Assembly (NCBI RefSeq): GCF_007489285.1
Contig: NZ_VLIY01000004.1
Span: 62,001 to 126,000, forward strand
Reading direction: 5' to 3'
Length of the DNA stretch: 64,000 bases
From: Skermania sp. ID1734
GTDB taxonomy: Bacteria; Actinomycetota; Actinomycetes; Mycobacteriales; Mycobacteriaceae
A model generated the notes under the pieces. That model worked only from the letters and a program-made list of their open reading frames with translations, was not told the DNA's origin and did not search any database. This document shows positions 1-10,233 of this stretch, piece after piece. Position 1 is the first letter of the stretch; every line of letters begins with the position of its first letter. The position numbers and the translations under genes are program-made.

Positions 1-2
1 TG

Positions 3-1049
3 ACCAAGAACGGAGCCGAACCACACAACCAGGCCCTCTACGAGAAGATGGCGAAACTCGGCTGGCTCGGCGTCACCATCCCCGAGGAGTACGGCGGATC
101 GGACGGGTCGATGGTCGACATGTGCATCCTGCTCTCCGAGATCGCCCGCGGCATGGCACCGGTGGGCGCGATCGGCCCGACGCTGATCACTGGCGGCGCC
201 TTTACCCGATTCGGCAGCGCGGCCCAGAAGGACAACGTCTTGCGAGGCATTGTTCGCGGTGCCTCACAATCGATTTCGATGTCCGAGCCGGAGGCGGGAT
301 CCGACGTCGGCAATCTGAAATGCAAAGCCGAAAAGACCGCCGACGGCTGGCTGATCAACGGCCAGAAGACGTGGTGTTCCAACGCTCGCATCTCGGAGAA
401 CATCTTGCTTGTTGCTCGGACCAGTCGAGGCCAGAACAAGCACGAGGGCCTGACCATGTTTCAGGTGCCGGCCGGAATCGACGGGCTGACCATCGTCCCG
501 ATCGAGTTAATGGGCGGACAAAAGGAGACCAACGACCTCTACTTCAGCGACTGCCTGCTCCCAGAGGACTCGGTTGTCGGGGAGGTGGACAACGGTTGGC
601 GTCAATTGATGACGGGCCTGAATTTCGAACGGCTCGTCCTCGCCGCGATGAGTCTCGGCGCCGCCGAACGCGCCTTCGCCGACACGCTCGCCTACGTGAC
701 TCAGCGCAAGCAGTTCGGCCGCCCGATCGGCTCGTTCCAGGCCCTGCGGCATCGAATCGCCGACCTCGCCACGGAGATCGAATGCACGAAGCTGCTGGTG
801 TACAGCGTTGCCCGGGAAGCGGATGCATACCCCGACCGGATGCTCGCACGTGAAGCGTCGATGGCCAAACTGAAGGCGACGGAAACCGCGCAGAAGGTCT
901 CGCTGGCCGGAATGCAGATGATGGGCGGCTACGGCTACGCCACCGAGTTCGACATGGAACGCCACGTCCGTGGCGCGCTGGTGTCGACCATCTTCGGTGG
1001 CACGAGCGAAATCCAGCGCGACATCATTGGCAAGACGTATGGGCTCTAG
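3..1049 (+). CDS. Acyl-CoA dehydrogenase, 5' end outside the window
   Basis: FAD-dependent alpha,beta-dehydrogenation of an acyl-CoA in beta-oxidation or branched-chain catabolism. The frame is open to the window edge, so the N-terminus is missing; the first internal Met is at 48. Visible family motifs are SEPEAGSD (flavin/substrate loop), the QRKQFGRPIGSFQ helix and a C-terminal MGGYGYATEF followed by IFGGTSEIQR. In medium-chain enzymes the catalytic Glu sits in IYEGTS; here that position is Gly. A Glu instead lies in GLNFERLVLAA (codon near 627), the position used by isovaleryl-CoA dehydrogenase. This suggests an IVD-type enzyme, but the substrate is not proven. The enoyl-CoA hydratase gene starts about 30 bp downstream. 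Confidence 0.9.
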   Translation, partial: TKNGAEPHNQALYEKMAKLGWLGVTIPEEYGGSDGSMVDMCILLSEIARGMAPVGAIGPTLITGGAFTRFGSAAQKDNVLRGIVRGASQSISMSEPEAGSDVGNLKCKAEKTADGWLINGQKTWCSNARISENILLVARTSRGQNKHEGLTMFQVPAGIDGLTIVPIELMGGQKETNDLYFSDCLLPEDSVVGEVDNGWRQLMTGLNFERLVLAAMSLGAAERAFADTLAYVTQRKQFGRPIGSFQALRHRIADLATEIECTKLLVYSVAREADAYPDRMLAREASMAKLKATETAQKVSLAGMQMMGGYGYATEFDMERHVRGALVSTIFGGTSEIQRDIIGKTYGL

Positions 1050-1068
1050 CATCATCGTGAATTTCTGT

Positions 1069-1074
1069 TAACTT
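1069..1074 (+). promoter_or_regulatory. Candidate -10 (TAACTT) of a leaderless hydratase transcript
   Basis: TAACTT fits the actinobacterial TANNNT -10 pattern and lies 7 bases before the ATG at 1082. There is no Shine-Dalgarno sequence between, the layout typical of leaderless mRNA. No convincing -35 is seen. Confidence 0.35.
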
Positions 1075-1081
1075 GGCAGTC

Positions 1082-1903
1082 ATGACCGAGACTGGAACCA
1101 ACGGCATCTCCATCGGCGGCGACGGTGCCGTCCTCGCCGAGCAGCGCGGACGCGTCCTGCTGGTGACGATCAACCGACCAGAGGCGCGCAACGCGGTCAA
1201 CGCCGCGGTCAGCCTTGGCATCGGCGAGGCACTCGACTACGCCGACGAGCACAACGATGTGTGGGTCGTCATCATCACCGGCGCGGGCGACAAGTCCTTC
1301 TGCGCCGGCCAGGATCTCAAAGAAGCGGCGCGTGGAGTGTTTCTGACCGATCCGCGCGCCGAGCGGTGGGGCTTCGCCGGGTTCGTCTAGCACGCGATAT
1401 CAAAGCCGATTATCGCCGCCGTCAACGGATTTGCCCTTGGCGGCGGAACCGAACTGGTGTTGGCCAGCGATCTCGCGGTAGCCGCCGAGACTGCTGCCTT
1501 TGGGCTGCCCGAGGTCAAACGCGGCCTGGTCGCCGCGGCCGGTGGGGCATTCAGGCTTGGGCGGCAGATCCCGCCGAAGGTCGCCATGGAGGCGATGCTC
1601 ACCGGCCAACCAATATCGGCCGAACGCGCACTGCAGTTGGGCTTGGTCAATCGCGTCGTCCCCGCCGATCGACTGCTGGACGAGGCGTTCGCGCTCGCCG
1701 ATCTGATCGTCGAGAACGCGCCAGTGGCGGTCCAGGTCAGCAAGCGCATCGCGGCTGGCATCACGGATGGCGCGATTCCCGCGGAGGAAGCGGACTGGAC
1801 GCGCACAACCTCCGAAATGGGCCGACTGTTCTCCAGCGCCGACGCCAAAGAGGGCATGCGCGCATTCGCGGAAAAGCGGCCACCACACTGGAAGGGGGAG
1901 TAA
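1082..1903 (+). pseudogene. Enoyl-CoA hydratase/isomerase interrupted by one in-frame TAG
   Basis: Crotonase-family enzyme that hydrates trans-2-enoyl-CoA. The reading frame is continuous from ATG 1082 to the stop at 1903 (273 residues, a normal family length), except for a TAG at 1388-1390 directly before HAISKPIIAAVNG. The N-terminal half has NRPEARNAVN and the oxyanion-loop motif SFCAGQDLKEA. The C-terminal half has GFALGGGTELVLASDLAV and FGLPEVKRGL. Both halves are otherwise intact and in the same frame, so one base change such as CAG to TAG explains the break. It may be a recent nonsense mutation, a sequencing error or a readthrough stop. A separate start for the second half is possible but would lack the CoA-binding region. 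Confidence 0.8.
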
Positions 1904-1953
1904 TTCCGCTAATGCGGAGCTGAACCAGCCATCTATCCGATACTGCGGACCAA

Positions 1954-1959
1954 TATGAT
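1954..1959 (+). promoter_or_regulatory. Candidate -10 (TATGAT) of modA, leaderless
   Basis: TATGAT is one base from the -10 consensus and stands 6 bases before the modA ATG at 1966. The short gap leaves no room for a ribosome binding site, so a leaderless mRNA is likely. No clear -35 is visible. Confidence 0.4.
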
Positions 1960-1965
1960 GCTCGC

Positions 1966-2736
1966 ATGTCGAGATACGCAGTCGTCGGTCTGGTGGCGCT
2001 CGCGGCGATCGCGGGATGTTCGAGCGACAAAACGTCCGCTCCGAGCTCCGCGAGCGCGCACGGAGACATCACGGTCTTTGCCGCGGCCTCGCTGAAGCAG
2101 ACGTTCACCGACCTCGGGCACCAGTTCGAGTCAGCTCATCCGGGCACGAACGTCGCCTTCAGTTTTGCGGGCTCGTCGGATCTGGTCACGCAGCTCACCC
2201 AGGGCGCCCCGGCCGACGTGTTCGCCTCCGCTGATGTGCCGAACATGACCAAGGCGGTCGACGCCAAACTCGTCGACGGCGCACCAGTGAACTTCGCCAA
2301 AAACACCCTCACCATCGTGACGGAACCCGGAAATCCCAAGCACATTCGCTCCTTTGCCGACCTCGCGCAGCAAGGCTTGCTCGTAGTCGTTTGCGCTCCG
2401 CAGGTGCCATGCGGGTCCGCGACCAAGAAGGTCGAAGATTCGACGCACACCCAATTGCACCCGGTCAGCGAGGAATCGTCCGTCACCGATGTGCTGGGCA
2501 AGGTCACGTCCGGGCAGGCCGATGCGGGGCTGGTGTACGTCACCGACGCCGCGTCCGCCGGGAACAAGGTCACTACCGTCAATTTCCCGCAGTCCGCGGG
2601 CGCGGTGAACACCTACCCCATCGCCGAACTGAATCAGTCACACAACAAGGCCACCGCCGCAGCCTTCATCGCGCTGGTCACCAGCCCGCAGGGACAAGCC
2701 ACTCTTGGAAAAGCCGGATTCCAGGCGCCGAGTTAG
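1966..2736 (+). CDS. modA: Molybdate ABC transporter substrate-binding lipoprotein
   Basis: Periplasm-side binding protein for molybdate (or tungstate) that would deliver it to a ModBC permease. The 256-residue product starts with a lipoprotein signal (LVALAAIAGC, lipidated Cys near residue 18). It then has the ModA-typical blocks VFAAASLKQTF, FSFAGSSDLVTQL and GAPADVFASAD, and later SVTDVLGKVTSGQADAGLVYVTDA. No modB or modC gene lies beside it: the enoyl-CoA hydratase is upstream, and the downstream neighbour is convergent and overlaps the stop by 4 bases. The permease genes must be elsewhere, or this is an orphan. Confidence 0.92.
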   Translation: MSRYAVVGLVALAAIAGCSSDKTSAPSSASAHGDITVFAAASLKQTFTDLGHQFESAHPGTNVAFSFAGSSDLVTQLTQGAPADVFASADVPNMTKAVDAKLVDGAPVNFAKNTLTIVTEPGNPKHIRSFADLAQQGLLVVVCAPQVPCGSATKKVEDSTHTQLHPVSEESSVTDVLGKVTSGQADAGLVYVTDAASAGNKVTTVNFPQSAGAVNTYPIAELNQSHNKATAAAFIALVTSPQGQATLGKAGFQAPS

Positions 2737-3719
2737 TCAGCGGCCCGCAACTTTTCCAGTAACGGCTCTGCCGCCTTGGCAAAGAACTCGTCGTGGGTAC
2801 CGTGCCCGATCTGCACGAGCGCGACATCGGTGAATCCGGCCTTCCAGAAGGCGCTGACTTGTTCGACGATCGCGTCCAGGTCCGGTCCGCACGGAATGTT
2901 GGACGCAACGTCCTCGGGCCGCACGAACTGTGTTGCGGCCGCGAACCCGGCCGGCGTCGACAGTTCCGCGTTGACCGGCCACCCGCCGGCGAACCACCGG
3001 AACTGTTCGTGCGCACGCTTGATGGCCGCATCGCGGTCGGGATCCCAACAGATCGGAATCTGCCCGACCACGCGACCGGCATCAGCAAGGCCGGTGGCCG
3101 GCCGCCGGGCATGATGCCACGCTTTGACGAGTTCGCCGTTCGGCTCGACCGCAATCATGTGGTCGGCCAACACAGCTAACCGGTCGACCAGTTCCGTCCC
3201 GGACACCGCCACTCCGATAGCAACCGGTTGCTCCGGCAGATCCCAGATCCGTGCCGAGCTGACCTTGAAGTGCTCGCCGTGCCAGTCGACGAGGCTGCCG
3301 GTGAAAAGCTCCCGAATGATCTGCACGGCCTCGACCAACATGTCCTGCCGAGTGTCGATACCGGGCCAGCCCTTCCCGACAACGTGTTCGTTGAGGTTCT
3401 CCCCACTGCCCAAGCCGAGGGTGAATCGGCCGTCGGAGAGCAGTTGCATGGTCGCGGCCTTCTGCGCGATGACGGCGGGGTGATAGCGCACGGTCGGGCA
3501 CGTCACGTACGTCATCAGGTCCATGCGGCTGGTGGCTTGGGCCACCGCACCGAGCACGCTCCACGCGTACGGTGCATGCCCCTGACTGGTGAGCCATGGC
3601 GAAAAATGGTCGCTACTGACGGCGAAGTCGAACCCTGACCGCTCTGCCGAAACAGCCTGCTGCACAAGCTCCTTCGGGGTGCTCTGCTCCGTCATCAGGG
3701 TATAGCCGAACCTGGTCAT
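2733..3719 (-). CDS. LLM-class F420-dependent oxidoreductase (G6PD-like subgroup)
   Basis: Luciferase-like TIM-barrel hydride-transfer enzyme expected to use the deazaflavin F420. The 328 residues contain TRFGYTLMTEQ at the N-terminus, a FAVSSDHFSPW loop, MTYVTCPTVRYHPAVIAQKAA and the phosphate-binding stretch GRFTLGLGSGENLNEHVVG. These are the hallmarks of the family around F420-dependent glucose-6-phosphate dehydrogenase. True Fgd activity cannot be assigned, because actinobacteria carry many paralogues. It stands alone and is convergent with modA (4-base overlap at the stops). Confidence 0.85.
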   Translation of the reverse strand: MTRFGYTLMTEQSTPKELVQQAVSAERSGFDFAVSSDHFSPWLTSQGHAPYAWSVLGAVAQATSRMDLMTYVTCPTVRYHPAVIAQKAATMQLLSDGRFTLGLGSGENLNEHVVGKGWPGIDTRQDMLVEAVQIIRELFTGSLVDWHGEHFKVSSARIWDLPEQPVAIGVAVSGTELVDRLAVLADHMIAVEPNGELVKAWHHARRPATGLADAGRVVGQIPICWDPDRDAAIKRAHEQFRWFAGGWPVNAELSTPAGFAAATQFVRPEDVASNIPCGPDLDAIVEQVSAFWKAGFTDVALVQIGHGTHDEFFAKAAEPLLEKLRAAD

Positions 3720-3835
3720 CCGCCCTCCTCAGCTCCCCTCCCGAATACCCGGCGCATCCGTGATGAAAACGATGCGTTACGCGCACGGATTCAAGCAGGG
3801 ATGATTTGGGTAGGGGCTGTAAGGAGGGACGTCAC

Positions 3836-3895
3836 GTGGAGACAGCGATCGTTTGGATACTGGCCACCCTGTTCTATTGGTGGGGACTGCTCTGA
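3836..3895 (+). CDS. Possible 19-residue hydrophobic peptide
   Basis: A GTG codon at 3836 follows a strong Shine-Dalgarno (AAGGAGGG, spacing about 7-9). It opens a 19-codon frame, VETAIVWILATLFYWWGLL, ending in TGA at 3895, directly next to the asd stop at 3896. The peptide is a single hydrophobic, aromatic-rich segment long enough to cross a membrane. The good ribosome binding site in a gene-free gap supports it, but there is no homology evidence; it could be chance. Its position is convergent with asd. Confidence 0.4.
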   Translation: METAIVWILATLFYWWGLL

Positions 3896-6229
<2,334 letters not shown>

Positions 6230-6290
6230 GCGGGTCTACCTTTCGGATCGGCAAGCAAGATTCAGCTAGACAGCCTACCGAGGCGCGGGC

Positions 6291-7856
6291 TCACCCAACC
6301 GCCCAGGCTTCGTCACCCTCGTGTGCCTCGAGGAAATCCCGCTGGCGGATCGTCGCGATCACCCCGACTGCCACCACAAACGCGACGACGGCGCCGATCA
6401 GCAGGATTGTGTCCAGCGCCGACGCGTAACCGTGCGCGGCCGCCTGCCCGACTACCCCGCGCAACTGTGGCGGCACGCCACCGAGGGCGGCCTTCGTTTG
6501 ACCGTTGCTCACCGCGTCAGCAATCGCCTGCGCATGGGTGCCGACCGGGGTACCGGCCAGACTGGCCACCACGCTGTCCTTCAACCGCGCGGCCAGGATG
6601 CTGCCGAGCGCGGCGACGCCGGTGGCGATACCGATCTGGCGGAAGGTGGAGTTGATGCCCGACGCCATCCCGGCCCGTTCTTGGGTGACCACGCCGACAG
6701 CGGTCGACGCGAGCGGCACATTGATCAGGCCCGCGCCGGCGCCGGCCACGATGAATCCCGGCAGGAAGTGCATCCAGCCCGCCGTCGGGTCGCTGCCGCG
6801 CATCAACAGCAGACCGGCGCCGACCAGCAGGAAGCCGGGACCGATCAGCCAGCGGACTGGCACCAGGTTGCTCAGTCGTCCGGCAATACCCGCGGTCACG
6901 AAGATGGCCAGCGTCATGGGCAGCACGCGCACACCCACCTCTATCGCCGAATAACCCATCACGCCTTGCAAATAGATCACCAGGTAGGTCAGCAGCGAAA
7001 ACAGCGACGCCGAAATCCCCCACGCCGCAAGAAGTCCGCCGTTGAACGTGGGCACCCGCAGCAGGTGCAGGTCGAACATCGGTGCGCGACCGGTCCATTC
7101 GATGGCGATGAATGCGATCAGCAACACGGCCGCAGCGACGAAGGAGCCGAGCACGGTCGCCGAGGTCCAGCCGTCGGCGTGGCTACGAATCAAGCCGAAG
7201 ACGAGTGCGGCCAGCGCAACACTGAACGTGACGCAGCCGGCCCAGTCGACGGGGCGACGCGCCGGATCACGCGACTCCCGCACCCGCAGCAGCGTGACGG
7301 CAAGCGCCACGATGCCGATCGGCAGGTTCACGAAGAAAATCCACCGCCAGGACAACCAACTGGTCAGTGCGCCGCCGAGCACCGGACCGACCGCAACGGC
7401 GACCCCGGTCACTGCGCCGAAGACACCGAAAGCGACCCCGCGCTCCTTCGGCGGGAATGCTTGCGCCAGCAGCGCGAGCGAGGTGGCGAACATGATTGCC
7501 CCGCCGACGCCTTGGAGCGCCCGCGCCAGCGCCAGCATGGTGACGCCGGTGGACAGGCCGCACAGCAGCGATGCGCACGTGAAGATGACCAGTCCAGCGG
7601 CGAAGACCTTGCGGCGGCCGATCTGGTCGGCGATAGTCCCGGACGTGAGCAGGAAGGCTGCCAGCGTCAACGCGTAGGCGTCGATCACCCACTGCAGGCC
7701 GGAAAGCGTTGCATCGAACTGGTTTTGAATGTCGGGTAGCGCGACGTTCACGATCGTGATGTCGAGCAGCAGCATGAACACTCCGGTGCATACCGCGCCG
7801 AGCGTCCACCATTTGATGTCCGGTTGCGTGCGCTCGAGCTGCTGGGTGATGGTCAT
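6291..7856 (-). CDS. MFS drug-efflux transporter, DHA2 (14-helix) type
   Basis: Proton-driven multidrug exporter of the EmrB/QacA type in the cell membrane. I start it at ATG 7856 (MTITQQLERTQ), which has the ribosome site AAAAGGAG; the longer upstream reading frame crosses the operator region. The 521-residue product contains LLLDITIVNVALPDIQ in helix 1, the A-loop GRRKVF, and the motif-C region FGAVTGVAVAVGPVLGGALTSWLSWRWIFFVNLPIG. About 14 hydrophobic segments are seen. A divergent TetR gene and two palindromes sit just upstream, so repression relieved by a drug ligand is likely. Confidence 0.92.
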   Translation of the reverse strand: MTITQQLERTQPDIKWWTLGAVCTGVFMLLLDITIVNVALPDIQNQFDATLSGLQWVIDAYALTLAAFLLTSGTIADQIGRRKVFAAGLVIFTCASLLCGLSTGVTMLALARALQGVGGAIMFATSLALLAQAFPPKERGVAFGVFGAVTGVAVAVGPVLGGALTSWLSWRWIFFVNLPIGIVALAVTLLRVRESRDPARRPVDWAGCVTFSVALAALVFGLIRSHADGWTSATVLGSFVAAAVLLIAFIAIEWTGRAPMFDLHLLRVPTFNGGLLAAWGISASLFSLLTYLVIYLQGVMGYSAIEVGVRVLPMTLAIFVTAGIAGRLSNLVPVRWLIGPGFLLVGAGLLLMRGSDPTAGWMHFLPGFIVAGAGAGLINVPLASTAVGVVTQERAGMASGINSTFRQIGIATGVAALGSILAARLKDSVVASLAGTPVGTHAQAIADAVSNGQTKAALGGVPPQLRGVVGQAAAHGYASALDTILLIGAVVAFVVAVGVIATIRQRDFLEAHEGDEAWAVG

Positions 7857-7870
7857 TTGCGGCTCCTTTT

Positions 7871-7914
7871 CTGAGTTAGCACTCAGAATATTACTTTCTG
7901 AGTGTCTACTCAAG
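7871..7914. promoter_or_regulatory. Twin TetR-type operators between the MFS and tetR genes
   Basis: CTGAGTTAGCACTCAG (7871-7886) is a palindrome with perfect 6-base arms. CTGAGTGTCTACTCAAG (7898-7914) is a near-identical second copy 27 bp away. Both lie in the divergent gap between the MFS start (7856) and the tetR start (7943), where a TetR protein would control both genes. Confidence 0.7.
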
Positions 7915-7942
7915 AAGTTTCTGGAGTGGATACCATGCAGGT

Positions 7943-8560
7943 GTGTCATCGGTCGCCGAATCGTCGCCCGCCCGCCGCGGCCGGCCGCCCACCGGCGGCC
8001 GAGAGCAGATCCTGGCCGCGGCATACGACCTGCTGAACGAAAAAGGCATCGCCAAACTCACCACCAAGGCCGTCGCCGAGCGGGCGGGCGTTTCGGAAGG
8101 CAGCATCTTCTACCACTTCAAGGACCGCGCCGGCATGCTCTCGGCCGTTTTCGAGGCCGCGCTGCTGCCGCTGGCGCAATTTCGCGAGCGCGGAGCCGGC
8201 TCGGACGAATTGCGGCCGACGCTGCTCGGTTTCACCGCCGCCGTCGAGGAATTTCTGCAGCGGGCCGTGGTCATCATGTTTGCCGCTCAGGCAGATACGG
8301 AGCTCAAGTCGGAGCTCACCAGCTACCTCGGCGAGCACGACCTGGGACCGCAGCGCGGCGTGCGGATCATCGGCGAGTTTCTGGCCAAGCTGCAAGACGG
8401 CAGCCAGATCCGCGCCGATATCGACCCCCACACTGCCGCGTTCATGCTGCTCAGCAGCTGTATGTTGCGGGTGAGTCACCCGCGCCTGATCGGTCACAGT
8501 CGCGGGGTGCCCAGCCGCGAGCAGGTGGTCGACCAGCTGATCACCATGATCAGCAAATAG
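7943..8560 (+). CDS. TetR/AcrR-family repressor of the divergent efflux gene
   Basis: The 205 residues carry an N-terminal TetR DNA-binding domain: GREQILAAAYDLLNEKGIAKLTTKAVAERAGVS, then EGSIFYHFKDRAGML. This is followed by an all-helical ligand domain. The start is a GTG at 7943 (VSSVAESS). It is divergent from the MFS exporter with two matching palindromes between, so it most likely represses that exporter and itself. The ligand is unknown. Confidence 0.9.
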   Translation: MSSVAESSPARRGRPPTGGREQILAAAYDLLNEKGIAKLTTKAVAERAGVSEGSIFYHFKDRAGMLSAVFEAALLPLAQFRERGAGSDELRPTLLGFTAAVEEFLQRAVVIMFAAQADTELKSELTSYLGEHDLGPQRGVRIIGEFLAKLQDGSQIRADIDPHTAAFMLLSSCMLRVSHPRLIGHSRGVPSREQVVDQLITMISK

Positions 8561-8597
8561 CAGGAGCCACGTAGGCGTCCGCACCCGCCGTCCCCTG

Positions 8598-8647
8598 CCC
8601 CCGTGCGTGTTTCTTCACCGCGGGCGGTGAAGAAACACGCACGGGGG
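8598..8647. repeat. Dispersed palindrome, copy 1
   Basis: Perfect inverted repeat with 24-base arms and a 2-base centre. The inner arm is GTGCGTGTTTCTTCACCGC, flanked by five C/G pairs. It lies between tetR and ltrA, two same-strand genes. Copies of the same design occur at 21662 and 33265. Confidence 0.85.
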
Positions 8648-8671
8648 GCGGGGGTGGCACGATAAACGACC

Positions 8672-9877
8672 GTGAGCACCACCAGGCCCAGTCGCGTCCG
8701 CATCCTGCCGGAACGCGCATCGGTGTCTCAGCTGGAGCTGTATTTCGACCTCGTTTTCGTCTATGCCATCACCCAGGTCACCGACCTGCTCGGCGAACAA
8801 ACCACCGCGAAGAACGTGCTGCGAGCCGTGCTGGTGCTATCGGTCCTGTGGTGGGCGTGGGTCGGCTATGCCTGGCTCGGCAACGTGGTGCGCGCCGACG
8901 AGGGAATCGTGCGAATAGCGATGTTCGCGGCGACGGCCGCCGCTTTCATCACGGCGTTGACCATCCCGGAGGCCTTCGACGACCTGCCCGGCGGGCTGTC
9001 GGGTCCGGTGGTGTTCGCGCTCGGCTACTTCTGCATCCGGGCAATTCACATCGCCATGTTCTGGCTGATCAGCGGCTCCGACGCGCAGCTACGCCGGCAG
9101 GTGATCCGCTGGGTGCCGTCCGTGGTGATCGGCACGGTCGTGCTGCTCATCGCGTCGCAAACCTCCGGCTGGGTGCAAACCCTGCTGTGGGCGCTCGCGC
9201 TGGTGGGCGACTACCTGGGCACCCTGTTCGCCGGCGAGGGCTGGCGGTTGCGCTCTCCGGGTCATTTCGCGGAGCGGCACGGACTGATGGTCATCGTGGC
9301 GATCGGCGAGTCCATCGTGTCGATCGGTGTGGGCGTGGCCCATCTGCCGATCTCCTGGCCGATCATCGTCGCGTCCCTGTTAGGTCTGACCGTGTCGGGA
9401 CTGATGTGGTGGGCCTACTTCGACACGGCCTCGCTGGCGATCGAGCAGGAACTCGGCAGCGCGGAGGGCCAGCGGCAGATCAAGCTGGCCCGCAACGTCT
9501 ACAGCTTTGGGCATCTACCCATGATCATCGGCATTGTCGGGGTGTCACTCGGCTTGGCGGACGTGCTGAATTACGTCGGCAACGCGCACCTGCACAGCCT
9601 CACCGACGCGCTGTACGGGATTCCGTTGTTCTGCCTGTACGGCGGCGTTGCGCTCTACCTCGCCGCGCTCGTGTTCACCAAGTGGTATGCCACCGGGGCG
9701 GTGGGCACCAATCGCATCGCCGCGATCGTGGCGATTCTCGTGTTGATTCCGCTGGCTGCCGCGCTGCCGGCGATGGCCGGGCTCGGCATCCTGACCGCCA
9801 TTTTGACGATCCTCATCGCCCACGAAACCGTCCGCTACGACGCGACGCGTGCCGAAATCCGGGGCCAGCGGGATTAA
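8672..9877 (+). CDS. Low-temperature-requirement A (LtrA) family membrane protein
   Basis: The 401-residue polytopic protein starts at a GTG and opens with the family signature VSQLELYFDLVFVYAITQVTDLL. This is followed by many hydrophobic helices and the conserved block HGLMVIVAIGESIVSIGVGV, then FDTASLAIEQ. The family is named after a Listeria gene needed for growth in the cold; its biochemical role is not established. The stop overlaps the convergent downstream gene by 4 bases. Confidence 0.85.
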   Translation: MSTTRPSRVRILPERASVSQLELYFDLVFVYAITQVTDLLGEQTTAKNVLRAVLVLSVLWWAWVGYAWLGNVVRADEGIVRIAMFAATAAAFITALTIPEAFDDLPGGLSGPVVFALGYFCIRAIHIAMFWLISGSDAQLRRQVIRWVPSVVIGTVVLLIASQTSGWVQTLLWALALVGDYLGTLFAGEGWRLRSPGHFAERHGLMVIVAIGESIVSIGVGVAHLPISWPIIVASLLGLTVSGLMWWAYFDTASLAIEQELGSAEGQRQIKLARNVYSFGHLPMIIGIVGVSLGLADVLNYVGNAHLHSLTDALYGIPLFCLYGGVALYLAALVFTKWYATGAVGTNRIAAIVAILVLIPLAAALPAMAGLGILTAILTILIAHETVRYDATRAEIRGQRD

Positions 9878-10233
9878 CGGCGCGGCCTGCCGATCTTCGC
9901 GTCGATGCGGTGGATGCGCAGATCGTCGGCCGGGATGGCGAAGTCCTCGACGATCTTGACCGTCGTCAGCCGTCGGCCGAACAGTCCCGCGTCGAGCAGA
10001 TACACGGTGCGCACCACATCGCCGTCCACCCGTGTCTGCAGATCGCGGACACCGAGGATCACCCGGTACTGCGGGCCGCGAGAAAGGCTGCGCCGCAGAT
10101 GCTTCCCGGACCGACCGGTCTTCACGCCCATTTCGTATCGCACCGCATCGGCCGCGAACGGGACGGAGTCGCCGTCATGCGAAACCAGGGCATCGATGTA
10201 CGCGCGGGCGACGGCAACCTGACCCGCCATCAC
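9874..10233 (-). CDS. NTF2/SnoaL-like small protein
   Basis: A 119-residue protein with the cone-shaped NTF2-like pattern: an N-terminal helix (VARAYIDALVSHDGDSVPFAADAVRYEMG) and then alternating strands (YRVILGVRDLQTRVDGDVVRTVYLLDAG). Such folds serve as small hydrolases, isomerases or binding proteins; no catalytic set is identifiable here. Its ATG overlaps the stop of the upstream voltage-sensor-like gene (ATGA), so the two are translationally coupled. Confidence 0.65.
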   Translation of the reverse strand: MMAGQVAVARAYIDALVSHDGDSVPFAADAVRYEMGVKTGRSGKHLRRSLSRGPQYRVILGVRDLQTRVDGDVVRTVYLLDAGLFGRRLTTVKIVEDFAIPADDLRIHRIDAKIGRPRR

